From assembly GCA_030374765.1 (NCBI GenBank), contig JARGXX010000077.1, positions 785,895 through 849,894 on the forward strand: a stretch of 64,000 bases of DNA, given 5' to 3'. Below the pieces are notes generated by a model. The model was not told where the DNA came from, did no database searches, and saw only the letters and a list, made by a program, of their open reading frames with translations. Positions 22,401-32,789 of the stretch are shown piece after piece (within the stretch, counting starts at the first letter, position 1; every line of letters begins with the position of its first letter). The position numbers and the translations under genes were made by a program. The DNA is from Agarophyton chilense (Eukaryota; Rhodophyta; Florideophyceae; Gracilariales; Gracilariaceae).

Positions 22401-22583
22401 GAAATCGATTAATGCAGTGTGCCCCACTTTTCGCGGCTCATCTTCCTCCCGCCTCGTTGATGCGTAACGATCACGCATATCCAGACACGCCCTGATAACT
22501 TCATCCCCCGTACCAAACAGTTTACCCATTTCGAAGGTGTCTGCCGCAGGCGATGAAGAAGTTCTCGTGGGTTCTGGAGCCAT
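19452..22583 (-). CDS. N-domain / DPPY DNA methyltransferase / SET protein, left arm
   Basis: One frame of 1,043 codons interrupted by two TAA codons (after IPWA and after DRFRQ). Part 1 (296 residues) is an unknown, mostly helical domain. Part 2 (612 residues) has an acidic linker and then a beta-class amino-methyltransferase: TDPPYNI at 202-208, RPGGHFVIF at 239-247, and the SAM-site region VVDLFARTF at 398-406, without the usual FxGxG glycines. From residue 546 a SET domain begins (GVGVYTTR 561-568). Part 3 completes it (TINDPKY, IEIGEELFADYG). Motif order IV then I is that of N6-adenine/N4-cytosine enzymes. It would modify DNA and, if active, lysines of histones. The SET tail is complete in this arm. 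Whether the TAAs are read through, mark separate genes or are mutations is open. Confidence 0.65.
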
Positions 22584-23351
22584 TTATGTACGTGTTCGAA
22601 CAACCTCACGGGCGGTCGTCACGAGAGCCTGAGTGAAAGAGAGCAGCGGGTGCGGGTGGGGACGGGTGGGTACGGAAAGATTGTGAGTACGGTTGAGGAG
22701 CGCGCACGGAAGAACGGTTGTTGCGGAACGACTTCGCAGCTATCCTGATTGCATTCTGTCGGCCGTCAGAAGTGCGCTCCGACTTCATCGGGGTCCCGAT
22801 GAAGTCCCCGCGCACCTCTGTCGGCCGACATAATACATATAATTTTGTACTTTTTAGGACGCCCAGGTGTACACGGTGCACTCTGTCGGCCGACAGTCGA
22901 CCAACATCTCAAAAACGCATCATGCGGGATGTTATGGCGTATTTGTCGGCCGACAGGGGTGCCCTGCGACTTCATCGGTCCACCGATGAAGTCGCAGCAC
23001 ACCCCTGTCGGCCGACAATTCACCAACCCGCGCACCTCTGTCGGCCGACAGAGTGCACCGTCTACACCTGGGCGTCCTAAAAAGTACAAAATTATATGTA
23101 TTATGTCGGCCGACAGAGGTGCGCGGGGACTTCATCGGGACCCCCGATGAAGTCGGAGCGCACTTCTGACGGCCGACAGAATGCAACCAGGATAGCTGCG
23201 AAGTCGTTCCGCAACAACCGTTCTTCCGTGCGCGCTCCTCAACCGTACTCACAATCTTTCCGTACCCACCCGTCCCCACCCGCACCCGCTGCTCTCTTTC
23301 ACTCAGGCTCTCGTGACGACCGCCCGTGAGGTTGTTCGAACACGTACATAA
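22584..23351. promoter_or_regulatory. Central divergent control region with iteron-like palindromes
   Basis: The ~770 bp between the two methyltransferase starts hold a 12-bp perfect palindrome TGTCGGCCGACA at 22819, 22884, 22944, 23006, 23039 and 23104, and one-mismatch forms at 22757 and 23167. Start-to-start distances are 62, 65, 60, 62, 33, 65 and 63, close to six (or three) helical turns. Three hairpins with GACTTCATCGG-type arms lie at 22781-22806, 22966-22995 and 23128-23154. The middle one is the centre of symmetry. The arrangement suits a dimeric protein's operator array for two divergent promoters, a replication origin, or both. I see no gene here. Confidence 0.75.
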
Positions 23352-26300
23352 ATGGCTCCAGAACCCACGAGAACTTCTTCATCGCCTGCGGCAGACACCT
23401 TCGAAATGGGTAAACTGTTTGGTACGGGGGATGAAGTTATCAGGGCGTGTCTGGATATGCGTGATCGTTACGCATCAACGAGGCGGGAGGAAGATGAGCC
23501 GCGAAAAGTGGGGCACACTGCATTAATCGATTTCGCAATTGCCAATCGCCACATCCTACTGGAGACCGCGAAGTTTTTTTATACTCTCCTAGATCCCGAC
23601 CACACCAATTACACAGAAGATGAGCTCCGAGTTGTAGGAATGAGGGGCTCGAACTATCAGAATTATTTCTCGGCGAGGTTGCTGGATATAAGGGATGGGG
23701 ACCCAGATAGGCGCGTGAGGGACTTTTGGAACGCGTACGAGGCGGTGGAGTTCAAGGGCATCCCGAAGAATGTCACTTTGACAGAGTTCTTCAAAGGTCT
23801 GGATACAACCCGAAAGAAGGCGAGCAAATGCCGGGCTCCATTCGCGACCGACTTCCCGACAATGTTCCAGAGGTTGCTGTTCTTCATTTGTATTCAGTCG
23901 GTCTCTATGGAGAAGAGAAGAGTCTCCCGTAAGCGAAGAAAGCGGGACAGAACCTACGATACGCCATTTTCGAAGGTGACGATTTATGACAAACCAGTAG
24001 CTCAGCGTGTGGGTTTTGGTGTGCAGCTCGTCAATAACGCGTGGGACAGCTTCGCCCAGTATTTGGGATTCCCTGGCGTGGAATTCATGGTTTTGCCCTT
24101 TATCCATCTACGATATTCTGATATGCAGTTCCAGGCAATCGGAAACAGAAGGGATGGGTTCTCTCACAAGGACATGGCCCAACGACTCCTTCCTGGTAGA
24201 AACCGTACTTTATTGGAGGAGGATGTCATCCCATGGGCGTAAAACCTGCCGGAGTACGTTGACACTCCACTTCGTATGTTGGCCAAAGAGTTTCTCGCTG
24301 ACCTGCACAAAGTGGTGGTGAATGAGCAGCTTTACTCTATATCAGCTCCGGAAAGATGGGACGTTCTAAAACCGTTTACATACAATTTGCCCAGAGTGTT
24401 TGCGGAGAGATTCGACTGCTTCTCAAACTCTCTTATCTCTACCATCTCGGAATACATATCGCCACTAAAGCTGCGAGGGAGTGTGGAGGTGGAAGTGGTG
24501 GCTGCGACAAAGGCGGAACCTACTATGGTTATGGAAGAAGACGAGATAGAAGTTGTACCCCCTGAGAAAGATTCGGAGGCTCCGGCGGTGGAGGGTGGAG
24601 AGGGAGTGGAGGGTGGGACCGGGAATGAGGAAGAGAACATGGGTGTTGGTCAGCATTCTTCCACAGCTGGACCAAGGTCGGTCGAATCTGAGTCGGTGGA
24701 CATTCTGCCGCCTCACGACCTTACCTCTCTGGATGATATAATGTCTCTCCAAAAGTGCGAGTCGGAGATGGATAAGCACTGTCGAATGTACAATTGTACT
24801 TTCGAGAACCTGGTGGAGATTGACGAGACATTGCGCAGCAATGGGGTCTCTCCGATAGGGAAAGTGCAGTTAGTTCTCACGGACCCGCCGTATAATATAC
24901 GTGCGAAGAAGAACAGGAAAAACAGCTGGTACGACGTTCTGAACCGGCAAGACATGGTGAAGACGGCGAAGCTCATCTCTAAACTTCTGCGTCCGGGAGG
25001 GCATTTCGTTATATTCTGCGCGGTTGAGCAGGTGAACGAATGGAAAGAAGTGTTGGGTCGAATTGCTGCAAAGGATGAGAATGGACAGAAGAGCAGGTCG
25101 TTTGTCGTGGACAAGGTCCAGTTGCACTTCATTCGCTCTGAAGGCAATCCGATGCGTAATCCCGGACGTAGTTCGTGCTCCCTGTTTCCCGGAACAGAGT
25201 ACGCCATTCATGGAGTTCGCAGCGGGTTGTCCTACGCCGAACAACATGGCATGGTGAACTATGAGAACTTCAGCTATGTACCATCGCGATATCCGGGTTA
25301 CCATAGCGTGATTGACCAAGTGCCTCCCATGTCTAATGGTGAAACACTTCTATGGAGAAGGAAGAATGCCAAAGGAGCAGTTACGTATCAGAAAGTGCGG
25401 GCGGAACAGAAGTCACGCGCTTTTCTGAAGGAGCTCATCAGCAGGTTTTCTCAGCCGGGAGACATAGTGGTGGACCTCTTCGCCCGAACATTTTCAACGG
25501 CCATGGCATGCATGGAACTGGAAAAGCACCGTCAGTTTCTAGGGTGTGAGCCAGATCCGCAGTGCTTTGCTCATGCGAAGCACGCCGCTACAGTGAAATT
25601 TGCGTCATGCATGCGGAACAACGAGACGGACATTCATATAACGCAAGATGTTCGGAACGCTGTTACTCGAGTGACATGCTTGTTTCCGGACGTCGTCATA
25701 AAGCGTTCGAAGTCCTGGAAAACACCTACCGGATTTCCCGAGCATCAGATGTTTCCACCCCATATCGTGGATTTTCTCTCCTCCATGTGGCAGGATAAGA
25801 ATATATCGGAGATTGGGCGACGGCAGGCGCTGTATGAGTGGCCAAAAAGTTTTCAAGGAAAGATGTCACTGTTGGATTGGAATGCTATTCTGGCAGTGGA
25901 GGCGACAGTATGTGGTTGTCGGATTGCAAAGTCGACGATAAGGCACCCGAATGCTGGAGTTGGTGTGTACACAACACGCCGGGTGATACAAGGTGAGACT
26001 GTTTGTTACTTTTATGGGACTTTGGTGTACCATAATCTTTCAAAGTGGAAGGAAGTTCATAAGGCATACGGAGGGGGGCTATTGAAAGCGACTGCTGATC
26101 GTTTTCGGCAGTAAGCGATGGAGATAAGCGTCCGAGGGGAAGTGTTTCACAAGCTACCAGGAAGAATTAGTGGGGTGTCTCTTATTCCGGTGTGGATTGT
26201 CCCTGCTCCATTTTGCTTGGGGGGAACAATTAACGACCCCAAGTATGTGGAAGGGGATAGGGACAGGGATGCGGTTGAAGAAGGGTTAATGAGACGCCGA

Positions 26301-26481
26301 ACTGCAAATGTTCGGGTCATCAGAACTCCGGGGACGGGGCGGACCCCATTTCAGTTGAGAGACTAGATTGCTTTCTGTGCAAGCAATTCGATATATAGAA
26401 ATAGGAGAGGAGCTGTTCGCGGATTATGGGACAGAGTATATCTGGAGTATGAATAACACGCCAGTCATAGTAATCGATTAA
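23352..26481 (+). pseudogene. N-domain / DPPY DNA methyltransferase / SET protein, right arm
   Basis: Mirror copy of 19452-22583. The N-domain (23352-24242) and the methyltransferase/SET-start part (24276-26114) give the same protein as the left arm with no difference I can find, including both in-frame TAA codons at 24240 and 26112. The SET tail (26118 on) loses 2 bp near 26364 and stops early at 26366, before the IGEELFADYG segment, so this arm cannot make a full SET domain. The first ATG at 23352 lies ~240 bp from the nearest central palindrome. Confidence 0.65.
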
Positions 26482-26805
26482 AAGTGCATCGCTTTTGTTA
26501 CTTTACTTCATTGTAGTGTACCAGATATTGTGGGCTTTTACTATGTTTGTCGCTACATATAACGTCAAAGCGTGACGTAGTACATATGCTAAAGGAAAGT
26601 CATGTACACCGAAGGAGAATACTTTCCCAATATCTGGTGCGTTCGAGCGCATATTTAAAATATCTGAAAAGTTTGGGGGTTTTCTGAGAACACGAAAAGG
26701 GTGGAGGTATATTTTTGAAAGCAGAATGTTTCGAAGCTTCTCTCTCATCCATCGCATTGCAACGCGTGGAAGACCATACCACGATCGCTCTCTCTCTCTT
26801 CAACC

Positions 26806-29439
26806 ATGGCTCCGAAGCGCCAATCGAGAAGCGAGAACACTAGCGGGCGCGGTACAAAATCACGGCGGCATGGAGGGGATGCGGAGGGCGGAAGGGACAA
26901 GGGGCGTAGGCTCCAGGGCCCGAGTGGAGAGAAGGGAGGCGTGCGCCTGAGAGGCAGATCAAGGCAAGATGGTGGGGAAGGAGAGGCGAGTGGGGGCAAA
27001 GGAAGGGCAGTTCGCGCAAAGGAGACGGTGACGGAGGAGAGTGCGGAGCAAATCACGTCGCCTACGGGAGAGATGGTGCGGAGCGGCGATGGAAAACGGG
27101 ATGGCGTGCGAAGCAACCACACGCGTGTACCTAGAAATGGATTGCGGGGGAAGGCGACCAGAGCTCCAGGGAGGACAAGGAGAGGGGATGCATCCGAGCG
27201 GACTCTAAGTGCTGTACTCACGTCTTCAGCTGATGTGGAGCCGGTAAGTCCATGCTCTGCACCTGAAGGAGGTGAAGAGATTCCGAATGAGAGGACGAAG
27301 GGGCGTAAGGAGGGAGAGAGAATGATCGGAGAACGTGGATCCCGCCTCAGAGGCGTTGAAGAAGCAGGGGCATCGTTTACGGGTATGAGGGAAGAGGACG
27401 GTGATGATGAGATACAGAAAGGGAGAATAGAGAGTAGCCGTGGTGGGGAGGGTAGAATAGGTGGACCCAGCAGTGGTCTAATCGCGGGCGCAAGAGTCGT
27501 TCGAGAGAGAACAGAAGGAGAGAGTGTTGGAGTTACCGCGGGGGAACAGGCGGAAAGATGGGAGGGGGCGAACTTGGAATACGTGGAAGAAAGGAGAGAG
27601 CGTGCAAGGGAAAGAATGGGGAGTGTTCGAGTTACAGGAAGAAGAGCGATAGACGAAAGGGAAAGCAGAGAAGTGCATGTGAGTGAGGGGGGGAGAAGGG
27701 GGTTTGCTGGAGGGAGAACACGTGGTTCAGGAGAGGGAGGCGATGGAAGAGCAGCAGTTCTTTCTCATCAGGGAGAAGATGTCGAGCGTTTGCCACCGAG
27801 GAGAGGGGTGGGTTTGGGAGTTGAAGGGTTTGAGGTGAACGCAAGGCGAAGGACGCCGGAAGGTATGCGAGTAAGGAGAACCATTGTATTCACAAGGAAT
27901 AATGATAACGGGGAGAATGCGAATTTAAATGTCGTGGAGAACGCCGTCCGTATAGTGGAAGATGAAGCAAATGGTGATGACATAGGTTTGTTGCCGCGGT
28001 CGATGCTAATTGAGAAGATGAATGAGTTGAAGGGACAAATGGGACGTATGAAGGAAGACAGCTACAGTGTGATGGTGAGTTTGAAAATGACCCAAACAGA
28101 GCTGGATCGGGCGAGGGAGGAAATGAAGCAGCAGAATGTGCTGATTGAGAGTGTGAGGGAGGCGTTGAAAGGTAGAATCGCTGGGGAAGGGAGGGGGGAG
28201 GGAGGCGTGACGCGGCGACGAAAGTATGACATTGGAGTGCAGGAATGCTTTTATGGATTTGCACGTCGTGTGTATGATAGGATTCTTCATTATGCAAAAC
28301 TGGAGGCATCGGAACTTTGCTTCGACAACGAGAATGTGGGTCGAAGCTGGAAGAATAGAAGTGAGGCGGTTGGGGAGAGTAGGGAGAAAAGTATGTTTGT
28401 GGTGGGAGAGAAGGAAATGGTTCCGAGATGTCCAATTGAGGTTGCATATGAGATGAGACCGTATACGCCGTCGACAGAGGGCGGGAGCCATTTGTTGTTG
28501 AAGCACGTGGTAGAGACTGAGTTAATGGGAGAGAAATGGGAGTCGATAAGGGAGGCGGGGAGGAGAGAGAAGTGCTTGGAAAATGTAAGTGTGGATAGGT
28601 GCTTGAGACAGAGGATGAAGCAGACATTGAGCGATGTGGTTGGGGTGCGGAAGCGAGCAGCGCGTGATAAGCTGTTTTCCATGCTTGGATATGATTTGAT
28701 GGCGAAACGAGCTAAGGTGACTGAAGAGACGGAGCTTTGGGCGCAGTTGAAGAAGCAGATTGAGGAGGCGCAGGAGAAGTTGATGGGGTCGGGGGAGGAT
28801 GGGAGAGGTAAGCTGTGTGCGTGGAGAACGAGTGCGATTGAAGATATTACTTATTCTGGATCGAAGGTGTCTGAGAACTTGGGGGACTTTGGTGAGGCAG
28901 ATATGTATTTTCGAAATCAGGTGTCGTTGAAAGTGTTGGAGGAGTTTATGGGCTACGCGGTAGAGAGTCACAGAAATGGAGAAAGGCAGTATGTGGATGG
29001 GACGGTGATGCATCTTGCGCGACTTGATGCATGGATTGGATGTGTGGTGACCACGATGGATAGAGACGTTGGGCGGGGAGGCCAAAGGCAACTTTTGTTC
29101 TCGACGCTGTTTGGGAGGTTTCTGCCACTGGCTGTTGAGGACATATTGAGGGTTCCCTGGAACATGGTGAAGGATGAGTATGCTGAGGAGTTTGAGAATG
29201 ATGGATTCTGTGGAGGGAATCGTAGAGATGTGAGTGGGAATAAGGAGAGAATCGCGACGGTTGGGCTATGGATATCGTCGAGAGAGAAAATCTATCTGGC
29301 GATAAGGGAGGAGTTTTTCATGGAGAATCTCACGAGAAGACTTGGAGCGGTGTCAGATTGCTATATAGCGTCATGTGGACCAGAAGAACCACGGATCAAG
29401 CGCTTAGCGTTGGGGAGTAGACAAGGAGTGGGAGAGTGA
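26806..29439 (+). CDS. 877-aa basic/coiled-coil protein of unknown function, right arm
   Basis: Intact mirror copy of 16494-19127. About ten residues differ between the arms, several in the disordered N-terminus (for example VMEESV against VTEESA) and LPQS against LPRS before the coiled coil. There are no stops or shifts. Conservation of this frame while neighbouring frames decay suggests recent selection or recent copying. The family is not recognised. The gene ends 76 bp before the mirrored transposase stop. Confidence 0.75.
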   Translation: MAPKRQSRSENTSGRGTKSRRHGGDAEGGRDKGRRLQGPSGEKGGVRLRGRSRQDGGEGEASGGKGRAVRAKETVTEESAEQITSPTGEMVRSGDGKRDGVRSNHTRVPRNGLRGKATRAPGRTRRGDASERTLSAVLTSSADVEPVSPCSAPEGGEEIPNERTKGRKEGERMIGERGSRLRGVEEAGASFTGMREEDGDDEIQKGRIESSRGGEGRIGGPSSGLIAGARVVRERTEGESVGVTAGEQAERWEGANLEYVEERRERARERMGSVRVTGRRAIDERESREVHVSEGGRRGFAGGRTRGSGEGGDGRAAVLSHQGEDVERLPPRRGVGLGVEGFEVNARRRTPEGMRVRRTIVFTRNNDNGENANLNVVENAVRIVEDEANGDDIGLLPRSMLIEKMNELKGQMGRMKEDSYSVMVSLKMTQTELDRAREEMKQQNVLIESVREALKGRIAGEGRGEGGVTRRRKYDIGVQECFYGFARRVYDRILHYAKLEASELCFDNENVGRSWKNRSEAVGESREKSMFVVGEKEMVPRCPIEVAYEMRPYTPSTEGGSHLLLKHVVETELMGEKWESIREAGRREKCLENVSVDRCLRQRMKQTLSDVVGVRKRAARDKLFSMLGYDLMAKRAKVTEETELWAQLKKQIEEAQEKLMGSGEDGRGKLCAWRTSAIEDITYSGSKVSENLGDFGEADMYFRNQVSLKVLEEFMGYAVESHRNGERQYVDGTVMHLARLDAWIGCVVTTMDRDVGRGGQRQLLFSTLFGRFLPLAVEDILRVPWNMVKDEYAEEFENDGFCGGNRRDVSGNKERIATVGLWISSREKIYLAIREEFFMENLTRRLGAVSDCYIASCGPEEPRIKRLALGSRQGVGE

Positions 29440-29527
29440 TAAGGTACGGGGGGATAAGGGGGTAAGGAGGTGGAGCAAGATAGGGGTCGGCTATGGAAGA
29501 AAAGCAGCGGTGACTATTTTATTGGAT

Positions 29528-32500
29528 CATGTGCCTTGGGAGGTATTATTATGGGTGCCACCCAGTGGTGGTGTTGTGCCACCAGTTGTGGTGTTGGAGA
29601 AGTAGGGATTTGCAGTTGGGTCTCGGTAGAATCTGTTGAGGTAAAATCGATGGACGCGCCAGTGCAATCGAGGGGTGAAGGGGGGTGCGGGGTAGTTTTG
29701 GCGAAGTACATGAACGGGGCCGAGAATGGAAGAGGATGGTACGAGGCCGAACCAGGGGGAGACGTTGTCGGAGTTGGAAGTGTTTGAGATAGGAAGGGGG
29801 TGGGCGGTGTGGTTTTGTTCGTCGTCTGTTGCCCATCGGAGGCAGATGCAATTGAGAGAGACATCGACTTGATCCTGGGGTGGAACGAGTTCGAGGAACT
29901 GAACGAAGGCGAACTCGTTATGAGTGGAAGGGGAAGAAGGGGTGGTGAAGCGAAGAAGAGAGTTGAGCTTGCAGACCCAGGCGGTGGGAGTGGGGTTGGA
30001 GAAGCTGGAACCGGCAACGAGGATGTGGGAGAACTTTGGGGTTTTAGAGGGACCGAAGGAGGGAGCAGCGAAGATACGTTGAATGAGTGGGAGAGGGGGA
30101 TCTTTGACGGCGAGCTCGTTTCGATCGGCGATGTAGTCGTCTAGGGTTGGGGTGAAGCCGCCGACGACGTATGCGGAATTGACGAATGTGAGACGGGTTT
30201 GGCGGAGAGTGGGGGAGTCCTGGTTGAGAGCTAGTGTTTCGAGTGTGAGTGTGACGAAGGAGGGGAGTGCGAGGGTTCCAATCTGTGAGATGATGGCGAT
30301 AGTGTCTGGGGAGAAGAGGTCCTGAAGGGAAGAGATTGTTGAGTGGGGGTTTGCTCGAAGGAATTTGTGAGCAGTGATGAGATCGGAAAAGGAGGTGTGC
30401 TTGCCATCACGGACGAAACCTGGTTTGCGGGCTTGGAAGGGAGGAGAAGGGGCATGGGAGGATGAGGTGACGGAAGGATCAGCAGAGAGAGAAATCCAAT
30501 TGTTGACGGCATCGGAGCGTTCGATGGCACGGATGGTTTCGTTGTGCGCGGTGGGTCTGCGCTTGGAGGTTCGGGAGTAATGTGCTTTGAAGAAAGTATG
30601 GGCTTTTTCGAAGATGCCTGCATCGTTGAAGTGGAGACCCCCAAAGCGTCAAATGTCGTCTACGATGTGATCGGGGAGGTGGAATTTGAGGGTGCCAAGG
30701 TTGGAGGTATGGTATGGACCTAGAACATCGACAGCTCTGTGCTTGAAGGAATGGATTTGGGAGGCGAGTTTGGCAAGACGAGAAGTGGTCCATTCGGGGA
30801 CGGAGTTGTAGCACATGGAGGTGAGGAGGAGGTCTGTGTACTTGGAGAAGACGGTTGTGATGGGAGCGGAATTGGCTTCGTCACAGCAGCCGTCGAAGAA
30901 GGCGCCGATGAAGGGGAAGACCATGTCGAGGGCGCGGTAGTCTTTTGCTTCTAGCATGCCGCGGACGCTGTCAGTTGTGAAGAAGCCGTTGAGGTACTGC
31001 CCGCTTTCGGAAGTAGAGAAGTCGATGTGGAGGCCGGTAGCTGGGGAATGATTTTCGATGGCGGTGAGGATGAAGTTGGAGTGCTTGAGGATGGAGGTGC
31101 GGACGGAGTGGAAGGAACGGCGGGAGTTTGTGGAGCTGATGGTGGTGAAGAGGTGTTCGGATCTGAGACGTTCGATGGCGGCGAGCTTGATGAGTTTGGA
31201 AACGCCGAGGTGGAAGTTGTGGAGTGGTTCGAAGGGGAAGATGTTGTATGGGGTGAGGAGGGGGGTGAAGTTGAAAAGGGGGTAAGACTCGAAGAGGGAG
31301 GGGTAATTTGCGAGGGAGAGGGAGTGGAGTGCTTGGAGAGCTTGTTCCTAGAAGTTGCGCGAGACTCTTGGCTTGCGGGCGAGGAGAGCTGCTTCGGAGT
31401 CCTTGAGGAGGGAGAAGTGTTTGTTGCGGGCTGCAAGGGTGAGGGGAAGAGATCGAGGGAGATGGGCGTGAAAGTGTTGGTGGAGTTGTGAGCGAGGGAC
31501 AGAGCATCTGTGGCAGGGGTGCTGGGGGCGGGTGCCGTGGGAGATGGCGAGAATATCCTTTGCCTCGGGAATGTCTGCGCAGTAGCTGGCGATGATGGGG
31601 TGGCATTGACGAAGAACGCCGTCCGCGTCGCGGAAGGGGAAACCGGGGAGGGCGGAAGAGAAGAGAGGTTGAAGGAGGGAGGAGATGGTCTGCTGTATGA
31701 GTTCCATTTTTGTTTGGCTGGGGATGGAGGAGGAATGAGTGATGATACCTGCATCTGGAGAAGGAGTGATTGGGGTGAAGGAGGTGGGAAGATAGCCGAG
31801 GAGTGTGAGATTGTCGGAGATGCATTTGCGGCGAAAGGAGTCGGAGAAGTTGAGAAGGGTGACGCAGAGGGGGTAGGAGGTGATGGAAGAAGATTTGAGA
31901 GAGGTAGAGGACTTGTCGGAGTAGATTTGGACGAGGCCGATGAAGGAGTCGATACCGGTGGAGTGAGGGAGATGCCAGACGATGTTATCTTTTGGGGACT
32001 GCATGATGGCGGTCTTGAGTGCGGGGACGACTTTTGAGCCGAGGGTGGCTGCCATGGGGTGTGCGAAGGCGGGGGAGCCGGAGGCGGATGTTTGGAAGAT
32101 GGGGTGGAAAAAGGTGTTCTTGAAGTGTGCGAGGGCGAGTTGTTGTTTGAGGACATGGATTGCGTCTTTCTGGAAGAGGATTGCGGAGAAGCGTTTGTGG
32201 GGATCGAAGATGGTGGAGGGGGCGAAACCAATGGACCTGATTCTCTGGTGGAAGAGGTCTGCCTGGAGCTCGAGGCATTGCTTTGCGGAGGAGACTGAGT
32301 TCCGGAATGTTGATTCGGAGAAGTGGGGATCATTAAGGAGAGTGATGAGTTCGTCATCTTTTCGTTGTCCAAGCTTGGAGGCGATGGAGGAGATGTAGAG
32401 GACCATTTTCTCCAGGTGGGGGTTGTCGAGGGGGGGAGTGGAAGGAGGGAGGGGGGAGAGAGCGAGAGAGGAGGGAGAACCGAGAGGGGCAGTGGCGACG

Positions 32501-32789
32501 TGGATGGCGTCCTGGGTGTGGAGGGAGAGAGAGAGCTGGTCTTAGAGGTAGGAGTCATGGTGTGTGAGAGGGACGTTGTCGGAAGGGCGATGTGAGGGAG
32601 GAGGATGAGGGGGGAGTTGTGAGGTGGACTTGTGGCGTTTTGTGCGGGGGGGAAGTTGGGTTCATTTCCGCCAGGAGAGAGGAAGCGCTTGTTGGCGGAG
32701 AGGCGATGAGGCCACCTTCTCTGGTGCCGCTGGAGGTCGGGGATTTCTCGGGCGAAGAAGGAGCAACCGTTGAAGCAGCAGGAAGGCAT
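29528..32789 (-). pseudogene. KDZ/Plavaka-like transposase, right arm
   Basis: Mirror copy of 13145-16406. The central and C-terminal frame is cleaner than in the left arm: 31348-32406 reads unbroken through the region where the left arm is shifted, and the A run near 31,054 is full length. It still has the shared TAG (near 31,346) and TGA (near 30,652). The N-terminus carries its own damage: a shortened C run after the zinc finger (near 32,650) and a TAA replacing a Gln codon (near 32,543). No arm therefore holds a whole transposase. The finger is CCFNGCSFF...HQRRWPH as on the left. Confidence 0.65.

Larger units (their letters stand above)
12648..22895 (+). repeat. Left arm of palindrome (~10.25 kb)
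   Basis: Reverse complement of 23039-33286. The coordinate sum of paired bases is 45,934 at both the outer and inner ends. Arm-specific lesions include a 1-bp loss in a T run (~13,831), a 1-bp loss in an A run (~14,880), and base changes in the 877-aa gene. Confidence 0.9.

Noticed and set aside
22757..23178. CRISPR-like array of regularly spaced repeats
   Set aside because: Repeats are only 12 bp and self-palindromic, the intervals are themselves inverted copies of each other, and the genome is eukaryotic.
22606..23329. Overlapping ORFs rich in CRPT/GRQ repeats across the centre of the palindrome
   Set aside because: They are translations of the repeated 12-bp palindrome and hairpins on both strands; no consistent frame or start, and they cross the divergent control region.
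24236..24275. Short intron removing the first TAA of the methyltransferase gene
   Set aside because: The only GT...AG pairs that would remove it are 16-30 nt apart, too short for normal splicing.
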